Assembly: GCA_030378015.1 (NCBI GenBank)
Contig: JAUCGG010000014.1
Location: 1-48,737 of the forward strand
Reading direction: 5' to 3'
Length of the DNA: 48,737 nt
From: Desulfococcaceae bacterium HSG8
Lineage (GTDB): Bacteria; Desulfobacterota; Desulfobacteria; Desulfobacterales; 4be13
Below the pieces are notes generated by a model, which was given only the letters and a program-made list of their open reading frames with translations, was not told the DNA's origin and did not search any database. Shown in pieces: positions 1-8,411 of this stretch. The position numbers were made by a program, and so were the translations under genes. Each line of letters begins with the position of its first letter. Within the stretch, counting starts at the first letter, position 1.

Positions 1-57
1 TATTTATAAATCTGGTGCAGATTTACGGGCAGAAGAACACTATAAAGCAAATTCATC

Positions 58-86
58 TTGAAAAAACAAAAACACTATGTTATTAT
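58..86 (+). promoter_or_regulatory. Probable sigma-70 promoter of the liv genes
   Basis: A TTGAAA box at 58-63 and a TATTAT box at 81-86 are separated by exactly 17 nt. They lie about 60 nt upstream of the start of the binding-protein gene. No operator is recognised. Confidence 0.5.
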
Positions 87-146
87 GACCGGATTATCAA
101 TCGGATATTGTATTTTATCCAAACTTATTAACAGAAGGAGGTTTTG

Positions 147-1316
147 ATGAAAAGAGGTGTGATGCTTGTTGTTCTGTGTGTGGCAGTCGGTTTGGCATTC
201 TCTCCCTGTGCCTGGGGAGAAAAACCGATTAAAATCGGTATCAACGCGCCGATGACCGGTGACATTCCCAAAGTGGGAGAGGGTTCCAAATACGCTGCAC
301 AGATGTGGCTCGAAGACATCAAGGCTGCCGGCGGTCTTGAGGTCGGGGGGAAAAAATACCCGGTGGAAATAGTTATTGAGGACAATGAATCCAAAGCAGA
401 ATCAGCGGTAAAGGTAAACACCAAGATGATTACCGAAGACGAGGTGCTTGCCATCGTAGGTCCCCAGTCCTCCAAACAGGCCGTACCCGCGGGGGATGTT
501 GCCAATAATTACAAAACTCCCATGATAACCCCCTGGTCCACAAATCCTGATACCACCAAGGATCGTCCTTTTGTCTTTCGCGGATGCTTCCTTGATCCTT
601 TCCAGGGACCCGTGCTTGCCAATTTCATCAAAGAGGAATTCGGCTACACCAAAGCGGCTGTGCTTTATGATGTTGCCAGCGACTACCCCAAAGGCTTGGC
701 AGAGTTTTTCAAACAGGCATGGGAAAAGGTGAATGGCAAAGGTTCTGTTGTGGCCTTTGAAAGCTTTACCACAAAAGACACGGATTTCAGTTCCCAGTTG
801 ACAAAAATCGTCAAATCCGGAGCGGAAGTGCTGTTCACGCCCCAGTATTATAATGAAGTCGCGCTGATCGTTCAGCAGGCTCACGAACTGGGATGGAAAA
901 ATCCCATCGTGGGCAGTGATAGCTGGGGTTCGGCAGAAACTGTAAAGCTTTGCGGCAAAGACTGCTACGGGCTTTTCTTCAGCACCCATTATGCAGCGGC
1001 CGGTGCCACCGGTGCCACCAAAGCATTTATTGACCGGTACAACAAAAAATACGGGTATGTGCCCGATGATGTAGGCGCCCTGACCTGGGACGCGCTGCGG
1101 ATCGTTCAGAAAGCCATAGAAAGTTGCGGCAAGCTCACGGGGAAAATTGAGGATGATCGCAAATGTGTCCGTGACGCGCTGGCAAAAATCAAGGAATTTG
1201 AAGGCATCACCGGTAAGATGACCTTCAATGAAGACGGGGACCCGCAGAAATGTGCGGTTATCGTCAAAATCAGTGACAAAGGCGAATACGAGTTCTACAA
1301 ATCCGCATGTCCGTAA
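147..1316 (+). CDS. livK: Branched-chain amino acid-type ABC transporter substrate-binding protein
   Basis: Periplasmic binding protein of the Leu/Ile/Val (type 1 fold) family, about 389 residues, the usual family length. Residues 1-23 are a signal peptide (Lys-Arg, a hydrophobic core, then small residues before the mature end at about EKPIKIG). The mature protein opens with the family-typical KIGINAPMTG strand. An AAGGAGG box at 135-141 sits 5 nt before the ATG at 147, which favours it over the TTG one codon earlier. Two permeases and two ATPases follow on the same strand, so it is the ligand-capture subunit of an importer. The ligand cannot be read from sequence; amino acids, amides and other small carboxylates are all known for the family. 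Several cysteines near the C terminus suggest disulfides. Confidence 0.93.
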   Translation: MKRGVMLVVLCVAVGLAFSPCAWGEKPIKIGINAPMTGDIPKVGEGSKYAAQMWLEDIKAAGGLEVGGKKYPVEIVIEDNESKAESAVKVNTKMITEDEVLAIVGPQSSKQAVPAGDVANNYKTPMITPWSTNPDTTKDRPFVFRGCFLDPFQGPVLANFIKEEFGYTKAAVLYDVASDYPKGLAEFFKQAWEKVNGKGSVVAFESFTTKDTDFSSQLTKIVKSGAEVLFTPQYYNEVALIVQQAHELGWKNPIVGSDSWGSAETVKLCGKDCYGLFFSTHYAAAGATGATKAFIDRYNKKYGYVPDDVGALTWDALRIVQKAIESCGKLTGKIEDDRKCVRDALAKIKEFEGITGKMTFNEDGDPQKCAVIVKISDKGEYEFYKSACP

Positions 1317-1340
1317 AATAATTTGTCCGTTGTCAGATTT

Positions 1341-1542
1341 ACCCCGAAGGGGTTGCATAAGCTAGCCCAGGGTCAGCGTAGCGCCACCCTGGGAGGAAAA
1401 ATAAGATAAATCTTTTACCCTGAAGGGGTTACATAATGCTTTTATCTTATGTAACCCCTTCAGGGTATGATACATTATGGGAATCTTTACCCAGGGTGGC
1501 GCTCCGCTGACCCTGGGCTAGATTATGCAACCCCTTCGGGGT
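1341..1542. repeat. Long imperfect palindrome between livK and livH (family Q)
   Basis: Two nested inverted repeats. The outer arms (about 1341-1392 and 1490-1542) carry CCCAGGGT..GCGCCACCCTGGG motifs and end in CCCCGAAGGGG. The inner arms at 1418-1470 are built on ACCCTGAAGGGGTTACATAA. A related, shorter copy lies at 47584-47710. It separates the binding protein from the permeases and could fold into a transcript-attenuating structure. Confidence 0.75.
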
Positions 1543-1552
1543 ATTCTGATGT

Positions 1553-1591
1553 GCAACTGACAACGGACAACTGACCACGGCCAACTGACAA
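1553..1591. repeat. Degenerate 7-bp tandem repeat (CAACTGA type)
   Basis: Repeats of CAACTGACAACGGACAACTG type with a 7-bp period lie just upstream of livH. The same heptamer, in both orientations, recurs at 2576-2660 and 40435-40472. Confidence 0.6.
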
Positions 1592-1651
1592 ACATCGGGC
1601 CAGGGCGATATGTTCTGGCCCGCTTTCTTTACAAAACAAGGAGCGAACCCG

Positions 1652-2575
1652 ATGACATATTTCTTCCAAAACCTGGTCAACGCCTTGCAGTGGGGCAGTT
1701 TTTACGCGCTGATCGCACTGGGATACTCCATGGTTTACAGTATCCTGATGCTCTTCAATTTTGCTCACGGCGACATTTTCATGGTGGGAGCCTATATCGG
1801 ATTCGGTGTGGCAACCGGACTGGTAGCGCTGACCTCTTATGGCGCCATTGTGCTGCCCGGGTGGATGATCCTGGTGCTGACCATCATGATTTCCATGTTC
1901 CTGACCTCTCTTGTGGGGGTGATCGTCGAAAGGGTTGGCTACCGGCCGTTGCGAGATGCACCCCGGGCCTCGGCAGCAATCACCGGCCTGATGATCGGCA
2001 TCATTCTGGAGACCGGAAACCTGGCCATTATGGGTGCAACACGAGTCAGTTTCCCGCCGCTGATTCAGTCAGTCACTTATGATATCGGAGGCGTGTTTGT
2101 TACCAACAAAAAGATCATGATTGTCGTCGTATCCCTGCTGTTTATGTTTGCCCTGCATCTGTTTGTGCAGCGATCAAGGTGGGGGATGGCCATGCGGGCT
2201 ATGGCTTTTGACTATGTTGTCGTGCCCCTGATGGGTGTTCCCATAAACACCATAGCGGCCATGACATTTGCAATCGGATCTGGCTTGGCAGCCGTTGCCG
2301 GGATACTCTTCGGCGTGGCCTATCCTGTCCTGGACCCCTACATGGGCATAGTTTTCGGATGGAAAGCATTTGTTGCCGCGATTCTTGGGGGCAGGGGATC
2401 TATCATGGGTGCCACCCTGGCCGGTTTTTTGCTGGGATTTATCGAAATCTTTGTGGCAATGGCCTTTCCTTCGACACTGCGCGATCTGATTGCCTACTCA
2501 ATCATTTTGCTGATCCTGGCCTTCAGACCCCACGGATTCTTCGGCGAAGCTTACAGCGCGCGGCTGAGGCTCTGA
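1652..2575 (+). CDS. livH: Branched-chain amino acid ABC transporter permease LivH
   Basis: Inner-membrane permease of about 307 residues, the normal LivH size, with roughly eight hydrophobic segments. The N-terminal NALQWGSFYALIALGYSMVY segment is typical of LivH, and the conserved EAA-type region GWKAFVAAILGGRGSIMGA lies near residue 245. The start at 1652 is preferred over an upstream in-frame ATG at 1610 because AAGGAG at 1638-1643 is correctly spaced from it and the hydrophobic protein begins there. It pairs with LivM downstream to form the translocation pore. An 85-bp heptamer palindrome immediately follows the stop codon. Confidence 0.93.
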   Translation: MTYFFQNLVNALQWGSFYALIALGYSMVYSILMLFNFAHGDIFMVGAYIGFGVATGLVALTSYGAIVLPGWMILVLTIMISMFLTSLVGVIVERVGYRPLRDAPRASAAITGLMIGIILETGNLAIMGATRVSFPPLIQSVTYDIGGVFVTNKKIMIVVVSLLFMFALHLFVQRSRWGMAMRAMAFDYVVVPLMGVPINTIAAMTFAIGSGLAAVAGILFGVAYPVLDPYMGIVFGWKAFVAAILGGRGSIMGATLAGFLLGFIEIFVAMAFPSTLRDLIAYSIILLILAFRPHGFFGEAYSARLRL

Positions 2576-2660
2576 AGTTGTCAGTTGTCAGTTGTCAGTT
2601 GTCAGTTGCCCACCGCAACTGACAACTGACAACTGACAATTTGACAACTGACAACTGACT
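2576..2660. repeat. Heptamer (GTCAGTT) tandem repeat arranged as a hairpin
   Basis: Four to five tandem GTCAGTT units are followed by inverted copies (CAACTGA), giving a perfect stem of more than 20 bp with a short loop at about 2611-2614, then extra CAACTGA units. It lies between livH and livM in the same operon and may modulate downstream expression. Confidence 0.85.
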
Positions 2661-2671
2661 TAAAGGGAGTA

Positions 2672-3955
2672 ATGATGGAAGTAAAAAACGCCAATTTGAC
2701 GAAAAATAGCAAACTCCGGGGGTTTTTCAGCCAGATTCCGTTGCTGGCATGGATCATCGGGGGGCTGATCGCTGTGTGGCTCGAGCATCTTGCAGGGGAT
2801 CGTCTTACCGATATCCTGATGCTGCCAAAAATCCCCGTTCTGTTCGGTTTTGTGACCATGCTGAAAAAGCCCCTGCTGATCCCCAGTTCGGTCATCTATG
2901 TGCTGCTTATATATCTCCTGCCGGTATTTATTTTCGCACGGCTGACCCGTTCCCCGTTAAATAAGCTGGCAGCAGCACTTTTCAAAGTTCCGTGGCTGTC
3001 TGCGGTGATCCATATCGTACTGTTTTACGCGATCCTGCATATATGGGCAGATATCAGTGCCTACCGGGTCCTCACGCTGAGGCTCACCCTGGTCGCGGTG
3101 ATACTCACCCTGAGCCTGAACCTTATTAACGGATACATGGGTGAATTCTCCTGCTCGCATCCGGGATTTATGGCCCTGGGTGCATATATGGCATCCGTTC
3201 TCAGCCTTGTCCTGTTTGTCAGTGACAGGCATTTCGGAGAAGCGGTTCTCCCGGCCATATCCGGCCCCTTTCTGTTTCACCTTGTATTAATCGGGGGAGG
3301 AATCGCAGCAGCCCTCGGCGCGCTGGTTATAGCTGTCCCTTCGTTCAGGACCAGGGGCGATTATCTCGCCATTATCTCACTCGCATTCATGTTTATCGTC
3401 AAAAGTATGATTGAGAACATGGAATTTCTCAGGGGCCCCCGGGGTCTGAGCGGTCAGCCGGACTACGCGACCCTTCCGGTGGTGTTTACCTGGACAGTTT
3501 TATGTGTATGGACAATTAACAATTTTGTGCGTTCTACCCTTGGAAAAGCATTGAATGCGGTGCGGGATGATGAAATGGCAGCCGATGCCATGACCGTCAA
3601 CACCCGGCAGACCAAAATGGTGGCTTTCATGTTCGGTGCTTTCTGGGCCGGCGTGGCCGGCGGATTGTTTGCTCACGTACTCCGATACGTGAACCCGGGG
3701 ACATTCAGCATCCAGAAACTTGCCGAAGTTCTTGCAATGGTTTATTTCGGAGGGCTGAACTCCGTTTACGGCTCCATTGTCGGCGCGGTCAGTCTCAGTC
3801 TCCTCGGCGAAGCCCTTCGGCCCCTGGAGATATTCAAATGGATCATCATCCCGCTGCTGCTCATCCTGGTGATGATTTACCGCCCCACTGGCCTGATCGC
3901 GTTCAAGGAATTCAATGTCAGGAACCTGATCAGACCGAAACAGGAACCGGAATAA
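2672..3955 (+). CDS. livM: Branched-chain amino acid ABC transporter permease LivM
   Basis: Second permease of the importer, 427 residues with about ten membrane segments. The C-terminal two-thirds shows the family core: a TLRLTLVAVILTLSLNLING segment, the loop with SFRTRGDYLAIISLAF, and the EAA-like region LAEVLAMVYFGGLNSVYGS. The N terminus (about 130 residues with extra helices) is longer than in E. coli LivM, as in many deltaproteobacterial homologues. AAAGGGA at 2662-2668 precedes two adjacent ATG codons (2672, 2675). The ATPase genes that normally follow directly are about 1.2 kb further on, beyond an inserted segment. Confidence 0.92.
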   Translation: MMEVKNANLTKNSKLRGFFSQIPLLAWIIGGLIAVWLEHLAGDRLTDILMLPKIPVLFGFVTMLKKPLLIPSSVIYVLLIYLLPVFIFARLTRSPLNKLAAALFKVPWLSAVIHIVLFYAILHIWADISAYRVLTLRLTLVAVILTLSLNLINGYMGEFSCSHPGFMALGAYMASVLSLVLFVSDRHFGEAVLPAISGPFLFHLVLIGGGIAAALGALVIAVPSFRTRGDYLAIISLAFMFIVKSMIENMEFLRGPRGLSGQPDYATLPVVFTWTVLCVWTINNFVRSTLGKALNAVRDDEMAADAMTVNTRQTKMVAFMFGAFWAGVAGGLFAHVLRYVNPGTFSIQKLAEVLAMVYFGGLNSVYGSIVGAVSLSLLGEALRPLEIFKWIIIPLLLILVMIYRPTGLIAFKEFNVRNLIRPKQEPE

Positions 3956-4129
3956 CAGATTGTCTGGACATCAGACCTGCGAGGTTTCGGAACCTAACAG
4001 GTCTCTTCGGATACTGGAAAGCTTTGTCAGTGGGAAAGAAACCCGACAGGAAACTGTCAGTTAGCTTTTCTAAAAAATTAGGACAAACGGAGAAGAATAT
4101 ATTGATGGGAAGGAGGTTGGCGGACTTGT

Positions 4130-4465
4130 TTGTATAATCCCCGCGCTATCAATTTGGCTGGCAAGACTAACAAAAATAGAGTTTTGAAGGGAATCCTCAA
4201 AGGGATGTCCATTAAAGAAGCCAAGTTTCTAATGTCAAAATGGGATAAATCCACATATCCGACCCTTGCGGAAAGCATACGTGATCATGCCAGCAGGCAT
4301 GGCTTTGGACATGATATACCCAAGTGTTTGAGAAAAGCTGCAAACTTTAATAAAAGAGGAGCGCGCAAAAAAATTTTGGGTGACGGGTCTGTCCGTTGGA
4401 CGCGACGGAGTGGCGAATTTCTGATAGAACGAAACGATAAAATCGTTACATACGGACTTAACTAA
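4130..4465 (+). CDS. Small protein resembling a C-terminal polymorphic-toxin domain
   Basis: Up to 111 residues if TTG at 4130 is used; an ATG at 4205 is the next in-frame candidate and neither start is well supported. The C-terminal half has the arrangement I associate with small RNase-like toxin tips of Rhs/CDI proteins: a DHASRHGFG segment, a short helix, then a beta-hairpin with GDGSVRWTRRSGEF and a terminal DKIVTYG strand. This is a weak pattern match; the fold is an inference. It lacks any export or delivery region, so it would be an orphan toxin domain. It lies between livM and livG, followed by a mobile palindrome and a possible partner gene. Confidence 0.5.
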   Translation: MYNPRAINLAGKTNKNRVLKGILKGMSIKEAKFLMSKWDKSTYPTLAESIRDHASRHGFGHDIPKCLRKAANFNKRGARKKILGDGSVRWTRRSGEFLIERNDKIVTYGLN

Positions 4466-4635
4466 GTGCTGTGTTTCATAAATAATGTCCGAGTCGGAAA
4501 GGACACAATGTAACGTAATCTTTCAGATTGCGTCCGCTTTATCTGTCCCGGCGCAATCTGAAAGATTACGTTACAAAGCAGGCTTCGCACTCCGGAGAAT
4601 TTAACCCGGACATTAATTCTGAAACGGAGCACTAA
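4464..4635. mobile_element. MITE-like palindromic element, family A copy 1
   Basis: Terminal inverted repeats of about 30 bp begin AGTGCT and contain AATAATGTCCG; the right end reads CGGACATTA...GAGCACT. Inside is a second perfect inverted repeat (GTAACGTAATCTTTCAGATT and its complement). Copy 2 at 33559-33726 has the same ends and the same inner palindrome. The element overlaps the stop codon of the preceding gene and supplies the upstream sequence of the next. Confidence 0.82.
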
Positions 4636-4637
4636 GA

Positions 4638-5123
4638 ATGACTGAAATGAAGAAAACCATGTTGCAGGTTATGTTGAAAAAGATTGACGAAGAATATCAG
4701 TCTTGCAGACAAGATCGTCATAAGTTGCACAAATTGGAGTGGGAAGGAGAAGAATCTGAACCATCAATTCTCGGAGAAGTGGAAGTGATAGCTGATACTG
4801 TAATTGGTCTTGTAAAGACATATTTGGAAATCGGAGCTAAAAATAAAGGAGAAACAGTGACTATGTTACAAAACTATAGCATTTATAAGTCTCCTGTTTT
4901 ACTCAGATGGTTACTTGGAGAAGGGAGGAACTTTAATCACTTTGCTTTATATATGACAAATGTTGAACATTTGAGAATGACTTTTTCAGAGATGATTAAG
5001 TCAGAAAAAAAAGCTGCAACGGAGGGCGTGTCCTTAATTGAGGGTTTCGCCAAATCCCCCGCCGCTGCTGAATTGAATCGTTCAGGAAAAAGCCGGGTTT
5101 CTCTCCCGTTTTTCCCTGAATAA
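4638..5123 (+). CDS. Hypothetical protein; possible immunity partner of the upstream toxin-like gene
   Basis: 161 residues, predicted largely helical (MKKTMLQVMLKKIDEEYQ opening, then long amphipathic helices up to about residue 135). The last 25 residues look like read-through of non-coding DNA. I do not recognise the family. Its ATG lies right at the edge of a palindromic element, with GGAG of the element's terminal repeat in ribosome-binding position, so the original 5' end may have been replaced. Position next to a toxin-domain-like gene suggests an immunity or antitoxin role, which is inference only. Base composition is AT-richer than the flanking liv genes. Confidence 0.5.
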   Translation: MTEMKKTMLQVMLKKIDEEYQSCRQDRHKLHKLEWEGEESEPSILGEVEVIADTVIGLVKTYLEIGAKNKGETVTMLQNYSIYKSPVLLRWLLGEGRNFNHFALYMTNVEHLRMTFSEMIKSEKKAATEGVSLIEGFAKSPAAAELNRSGKSRVSLPFFPE

Positions 5124-5168
5124 CAGGCACACCCGAAAATATGCGGTAAAAAAATAAGAGGTATCATA

Positions 5169-5939
5169 ATGGCATTGCTTCGAATCGAAAATATGACCCA
5201 CTACTTCGGAGGACTGCGGGCCGTTCACAACTATAATCTGGATATCGAACCTGGCCAGGTCAGGGGGCTGATCGGGCCCAACGGCGCGGGCAAAACCACC
5301 ATCTTCAACCTCATTACCGGGATTTACCAGCCCAGCAAGGGAAAAATTACCCTGGGCGGCTCCGGCATTGTCGGACTTCACCCCCACCAGATCGCGTCTG
5401 CCGGCCTGGGCAGAACATTTCAGGATCTCCGATTGTGGCGTCATATGACAGTTCTTGAGCATGTGAAGATGGCCCGTTATTCAAAAATTACCTACGGGCT
5501 GATAGGAGCCTTCTTCGGCACACCCAAACGCCGCAGGGAGGAAGCCGAAATCGAGGAGAGGGCGTACCACCTTCTCGGGATGATGGGCATTGCTCATCTT
5601 GCAGATCAGGTGGTGGTGAACCTGCCTTACGGCGCACAGCGGAAAGTGGAGATGGCCCGGGCACTTTCCATGGAACCCAAAATACTGTTCTTGGACGAAC
5701 CGACCGCGGGCATGAACCCGGAAGAGCTTCGCCAGATGATGGAGATCATCCGTCAGGTTCGCGACGCCTTCGGACTGGCTATTTTTCTCATTGAGCACAG
5801 GCTGAAGATGGTCATGGAACTTTGCGAGCGGATACAGACCCTGGTCTTCGGAGAGGTCATTGCCGAGGGCACACCCGAAGAAATCCAAAACAATCCCAAA
5901 GTGATTGAAGCCTATCTGGGCAAGGAGATAGTGGAATAA
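5169..5939 (+). CDS. livG: Branched-chain amino acid ABC transporter ATP-binding protein LivG
   Basis: 256-residue ABC ATPase. Walker A is GPNGAGKTT at residues 36-44, the signature helix is LPYGAQRKVEMARAL (the Liv-type variant of LSGGQ), and Walker B is KILFLDEPTAG. The C terminus ends in the LivG-type PEEIQNNPKVIEAYLGKE tail. It powers import through LivH/LivM as a heterodimer with LivF, whose ATG overlaps its stop codon by one base (TAATG). The start at 5169 has AAGAGG upstream. It probably depended on read-through from livM before the intervening segment was inserted. Confidence 0.95.
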   Translation: MALLRIENMTHYFGGLRAVHNYNLDIEPGQVRGLIGPNGAGKTTIFNLITGIYQPSKGKITLGGSGIVGLHPHQIASAGLGRTFQDLRLWRHMTVLEHVKMARYSKITYGLIGAFFGTPKRRREEAEIEERAYHLLGMMGIAHLADQVVVNLPYGAQRKVEMARALSMEPKILFLDEPTAGMNPEELRQMMEIIRQVRDAFGLAIFLIEHRLKMVMELCERIQTLVFGEVIAEGTPEEIQNNPKVIEAYLGKEIVE

Positions 5940-6649
5940 TGTTGTCAGTGGAAAACCTTCGAGTTTCTTACGGTAAAATCAAGGCCCTTCATGGCATAAG
6001 CTTTCAGATTGACGAAGGAGAGATTGTATGCATCATCGGGGCCAACGGCGCGGGAAAAAGCACCACGCTCCGGGCCATTTCCCGCCTGGTCCCCGCGGAG
6101 CCGGGAACAAGTATGACGTACATGGGAGAAGATCTGCTCCGATATCCCGCGGACAAAGTGGTCAGCAAGCTGGGAATCTCCCACGTCCCCGAGGGGAGGC
6201 GTCTGTTCGGGAATCTGACGGTGATGGAAAATCTGAAGCTGGCGACCTTTGCAAGAAAGGACAGCGAGAATATCGAAAAAGATATTGCACGAGTGTTCTC
6301 GATTTTTCCCCGGCTGGAAGAGCGGAAGATCCAGAAGTCCGGCACGTTGAGCGGCGGCGAGCAGCAGATGCTTGCCATCGGAAGGGCATTTATGAGCGGC
6401 CGGCGTATTATGCTTCTGGATGAGCCTTCCATGGGCCTGGCCCCGCTTCTGATGATGAATGTTTTCGAAGCCCTGAAAGAAATTAATCAGGAAGGAACCA
6501 CCATCCTCCTGGTGGAGCAGAATGCCCGCCTGGCGCTTCAGTTCGCACAACGGGGGTATGTGCTTGAAAACGGTAACCTTGTGCTGGAGGGAAATTCCGC
6601 CGACCTTCTTGAAGATCCGGAGGTCAAAAAAGCCTACCTGGGCGGCTGA
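5939..6649 (+). CDS. livF: Branched-chain amino acid ABC transporter ATP-binding protein LivF
   Basis: 236-residue ABC ATPase, the second nucleotide-binding subunit of the importer. Walker A is GANGAGKST at residues 34-42, the signature is LSGGEQQMLAIGRAF, and Walker B is IMLLDEPSMGL. The segment LGISHVPEGRRLF is typical of LivF. The start codon shares one base with the livG stop, so the two are translationally coupled. It is the last gene of the liv group; about 500 bp of palindromic repeats follow and no classical terminator is obvious. Confidence 0.95.
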   Translation: MLSVENLRVSYGKIKALHGISFQIDEGEIVCIIGANGAGKSTTLRAISRLVPAEPGTSMTYMGEDLLRYPADKVVSKLGISHVPEGRRLFGNLTVMENLKLATFARKDSENIEKDIARVFSIFPRLEERKIQKSGTLSGGEQQMLAIGRAFMSGRRIMLLDEPSMGLAPLLMMNVFEALKEINQEGTTILLVEQNARLALQFAQRGYVLENGNLVLEGNSADLLEDPEVKKAYLGG

Positions 6650-6711
6650 AGAAATAATACTCAGCAGATCAAAAATTTGGTATCCTTAATCTGTCAGTTT
6701 ACAATTTAATG

Positions 6712-6902
6712 TCAGTAGATCGAAAACTTTTACAAACAGTGGATTCCGGGTTAAAATCGGAAAACATCCGTTTTCCGATTTTTCACGGAATGACAGTAAG
6801 TTAAGTTGTCATTCCGGGGAAAATTAAAAAACGGATGTTTTTTAATTTTAACCCGGAATCCACTGTTCACAAAGGGTTACCGGAAAGTTCTCAATCTACT
6901 GA
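6712..6902. mobile_element. MITE-like palindromic element, family D copy 1
   Basis: Ends are TCAGTAGATCGAAAACTT and its complement. Just inside are CAGTGGATTCCGGGTTAAAA boxes in inverted orientation, and the centre is a mosaic of GGAAAACATCCG and TTAAAAAACGGATG hairpins with CATTCCGGGGAAAA. Other copies lie at 8071-8360, 34861-35039 and 45291-45441. Confidence 0.85.
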
Positions 6903-6919
6903 ATGTAGAACAATTTTTC

Positions 6920-7148
6920 CTGATTATAACGGATTTTGGGGATGGTATTTTTTGTCCCGGAGGGACATCTGACAATAGCCCGGCAATTCATTGCCGGGTA
7001 GAGATTCCGGATCATCACGTCCCGGAGGGACGACTGAAAAGCTTTCAGTCGTCCCTCCGGGACTGAAAAAACGGGGACACCCGGCAATAAATTGCCGGGC
7101 TATTTTCAGTCGTCCCTCCGGGACTGCTCCCCAAGTTGTAAATGCGCC
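6920..7148. mobile_element. Palindromic element, family E copy 1
   Basis: Begins CTGATTATAACGGATTTTGG, almost the same end as family F, and finishes CCCCAAGTTGTAAATGCGCC. The interior is built of CCCGGCAATTTATTGCCGGG hairpins alternating with GTCCCTCCGGGAC hairpins. Copies at 44808-45041 (inverted) and 47720-47922. Confidence 0.8.
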
Positions 7149-7208
7149 CGTTCAGATATTCCTGAATTAAAAACGATCATTAACCGAGGTTAGGAGCAGA
7201 TAATAACC

Positions 7209-7466
7209 ATGCCAACAATTTCGAGGGTTCTACGGCATCATCATACGGATGTATTACGCTCCGAATGAGCATCCTCCGCCGCATTTTCATGTCTATTACG
7301 CGGAACATAAGGCCACGGTTGATATCCGTTCATGCGAAATTACTCAGGGATATCTGCCAAAGAAACAATCAAAGCTTGGGCTGAACTTCATCAGGATGAA
7401 CTGATGGCCGATTGGGAATTGGTAATGAATGGCGAAGAGCCGTTCAGAATTCAGCCTCTTCGGTAG
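7209..7466 (+). pseudogene. DUF4160 protein, broken by two frameshifts
   Basis: Reading across frames from ATG 7209 gives MPTISR, then FYGIIIRMYY with PPPHFHVYYAEHKA, then WAELHQDELMADWELV and a final FRIQPLR, which is the DUF4160 pattern over its full length (about 85 residues). One shift lies just after the sixth codon and a second near 7378. DUF4160 genes commonly precede DUF2442 genes in small toxin-antitoxin-like pairs, as here. It is unlikely to make a functional protein. Confidence 0.75.
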
Positions 7467-7477
7467 GAGGTGATTCT

Positions 7478-7753
7478 ATGTATCCGTCCGTAATAAATGT
7501 TGTTGTCGGTGAAAATTATGTGCTTTCTGTCGATTTCGATAACGGTGAGTGCGGAACACTTGATATGAAGCCGTTCCTGGATTTCGGCGTTTTCCAAAGG
7601 CTTAAAAATCCTAATGTTTTCAAACAGGTTCGTGTTGCTTTTGATACTATTGAATGGAATTCGGGAGTTGATCTTGATCCTGAGTTTGTTTATTCCAAGT
7701 GCCGAGGCAATAAAAACGCACCTGATCCTAACGGATTTTGTGGTTCAATCTGA
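7478..7753 (+). CDS. DUF2442 protein, partner of the broken DUF4160 gene
   Basis: 91 residues from ATG 7478, chosen because AGGAGG at 7465-7470 lies 7 nt upstream. The body matches DUF2442: an N-terminal strand pair (VVVGENYVLSVDFDNGE), DMKPFLDFGVFQRLKNPNVF in the middle, and WNSGVDLDPEFVY near the end. The last 18 residues (rich in Asn, Lys and Cys) are unlike the family and may be read-through. It is usually coupled to DUF4160, whose remnant ends 11 nt upstream. The biochemical role is unknown; a DNA-binding or antitoxin role has been suggested for the family. Confidence 0.75.
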   Translation: MYPSVINVVVGENYVLSVDFDNGECGTLDMKPFLDFGVFQRLKNPNVFKQVRVAFDTIEWNSGVDLDPEFVYSKCRGNKNAPDPNGFCGSI

Positions 7754-7871
7754 TTTCAGATAGTTACAACTGTCATTCCGGGAACTTCCACAACGAAACA
7801 TGAAAGTCTGACCGAACACCGGACACTTTCATATAACTGACGGTCACAATCGAAGCATGAAAGCCGGCAGA

Positions 7872-7922
7872 TGTAGCGCAATTTTTCAAATTGCGCACAA
7901 TTTGAAAAATTGTGCTACATTT
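7872..7922. repeat. Inverted repeat (GTAGCGCAATTTTTCAAATT type)
   Basis: A near-perfect 24-bp stem with almost no loop, flanked by CATGAAAG and CTTTCATATG motifs that recur at about 7800-7840. No gene is seen between 7754 and 8411; the space is filled by this and the family D copy. Confidence 0.7.
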
Positions 7923-8070
7923 AGTGCTTTCATATGAAAGATATTTGGAGTACCGCGGGCATAATATTTTTCCGGGAGTTATATGGAAACTGTATAAATG
8001 TCAGCAACCGGAAAACTATCATCAATTACAGAACAGGAAAATCTTCCTCTGTGACAAGTTTCAATGAGCT

Positions 8071-8360
8071 TCAGTAGATCGAAAAGTTTCCGGTAAACCT
8101 TAGCAGAAAGTGGATTCCGGGTTAAAATTAAAAAACATCCGTTTTTTAATTTTTATATGAAAGTCCCGATAAAAAATCCCCGGCCCCTTCACGAAAGGGG
8201 GAGTCGCGGCGGACGTTCATCATTCGTTGTGACCGGCGGGTCATGAAAGTTCCCCGGAATGACAATTTAACATACTGTCATTCCGGGGAAAATCGGAAAA
8301 CGGATGTTTTCCGATTTTAACCCGGAATCCACTGCTTGCGAAAGTTTTCGATCTACTGAG
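8071..8360. mobile_element. MITE-like palindromic element, family D copy 2 (enlarged)
   Basis: Same TCAGTAGATCG ends and GTGGATTCCGGGTTAAAAT boxes as copy 1, but about 100 bp longer. The centre (8155-8250) holds an extra CCCCGGCCCCTTCACGAAAG segment bounded by TATGAAAGTCCC and TCATGAAAGTTCC. Confidence 0.8.
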
Positions 8361-8411
8361 CTTTAATAACGGTGTGCTGCTGACCGTCCAAGCCCGTCAG
8401 GAAGAGATAAC

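Noticed and set aside
402-1358. 318-codon open frame on the minus strand across the binding-protein gene
   Set aside because: It is antisense to a clear periplasmic binding protein with a signal peptide and ribosome-binding site, and the translation has no recognisable domain.
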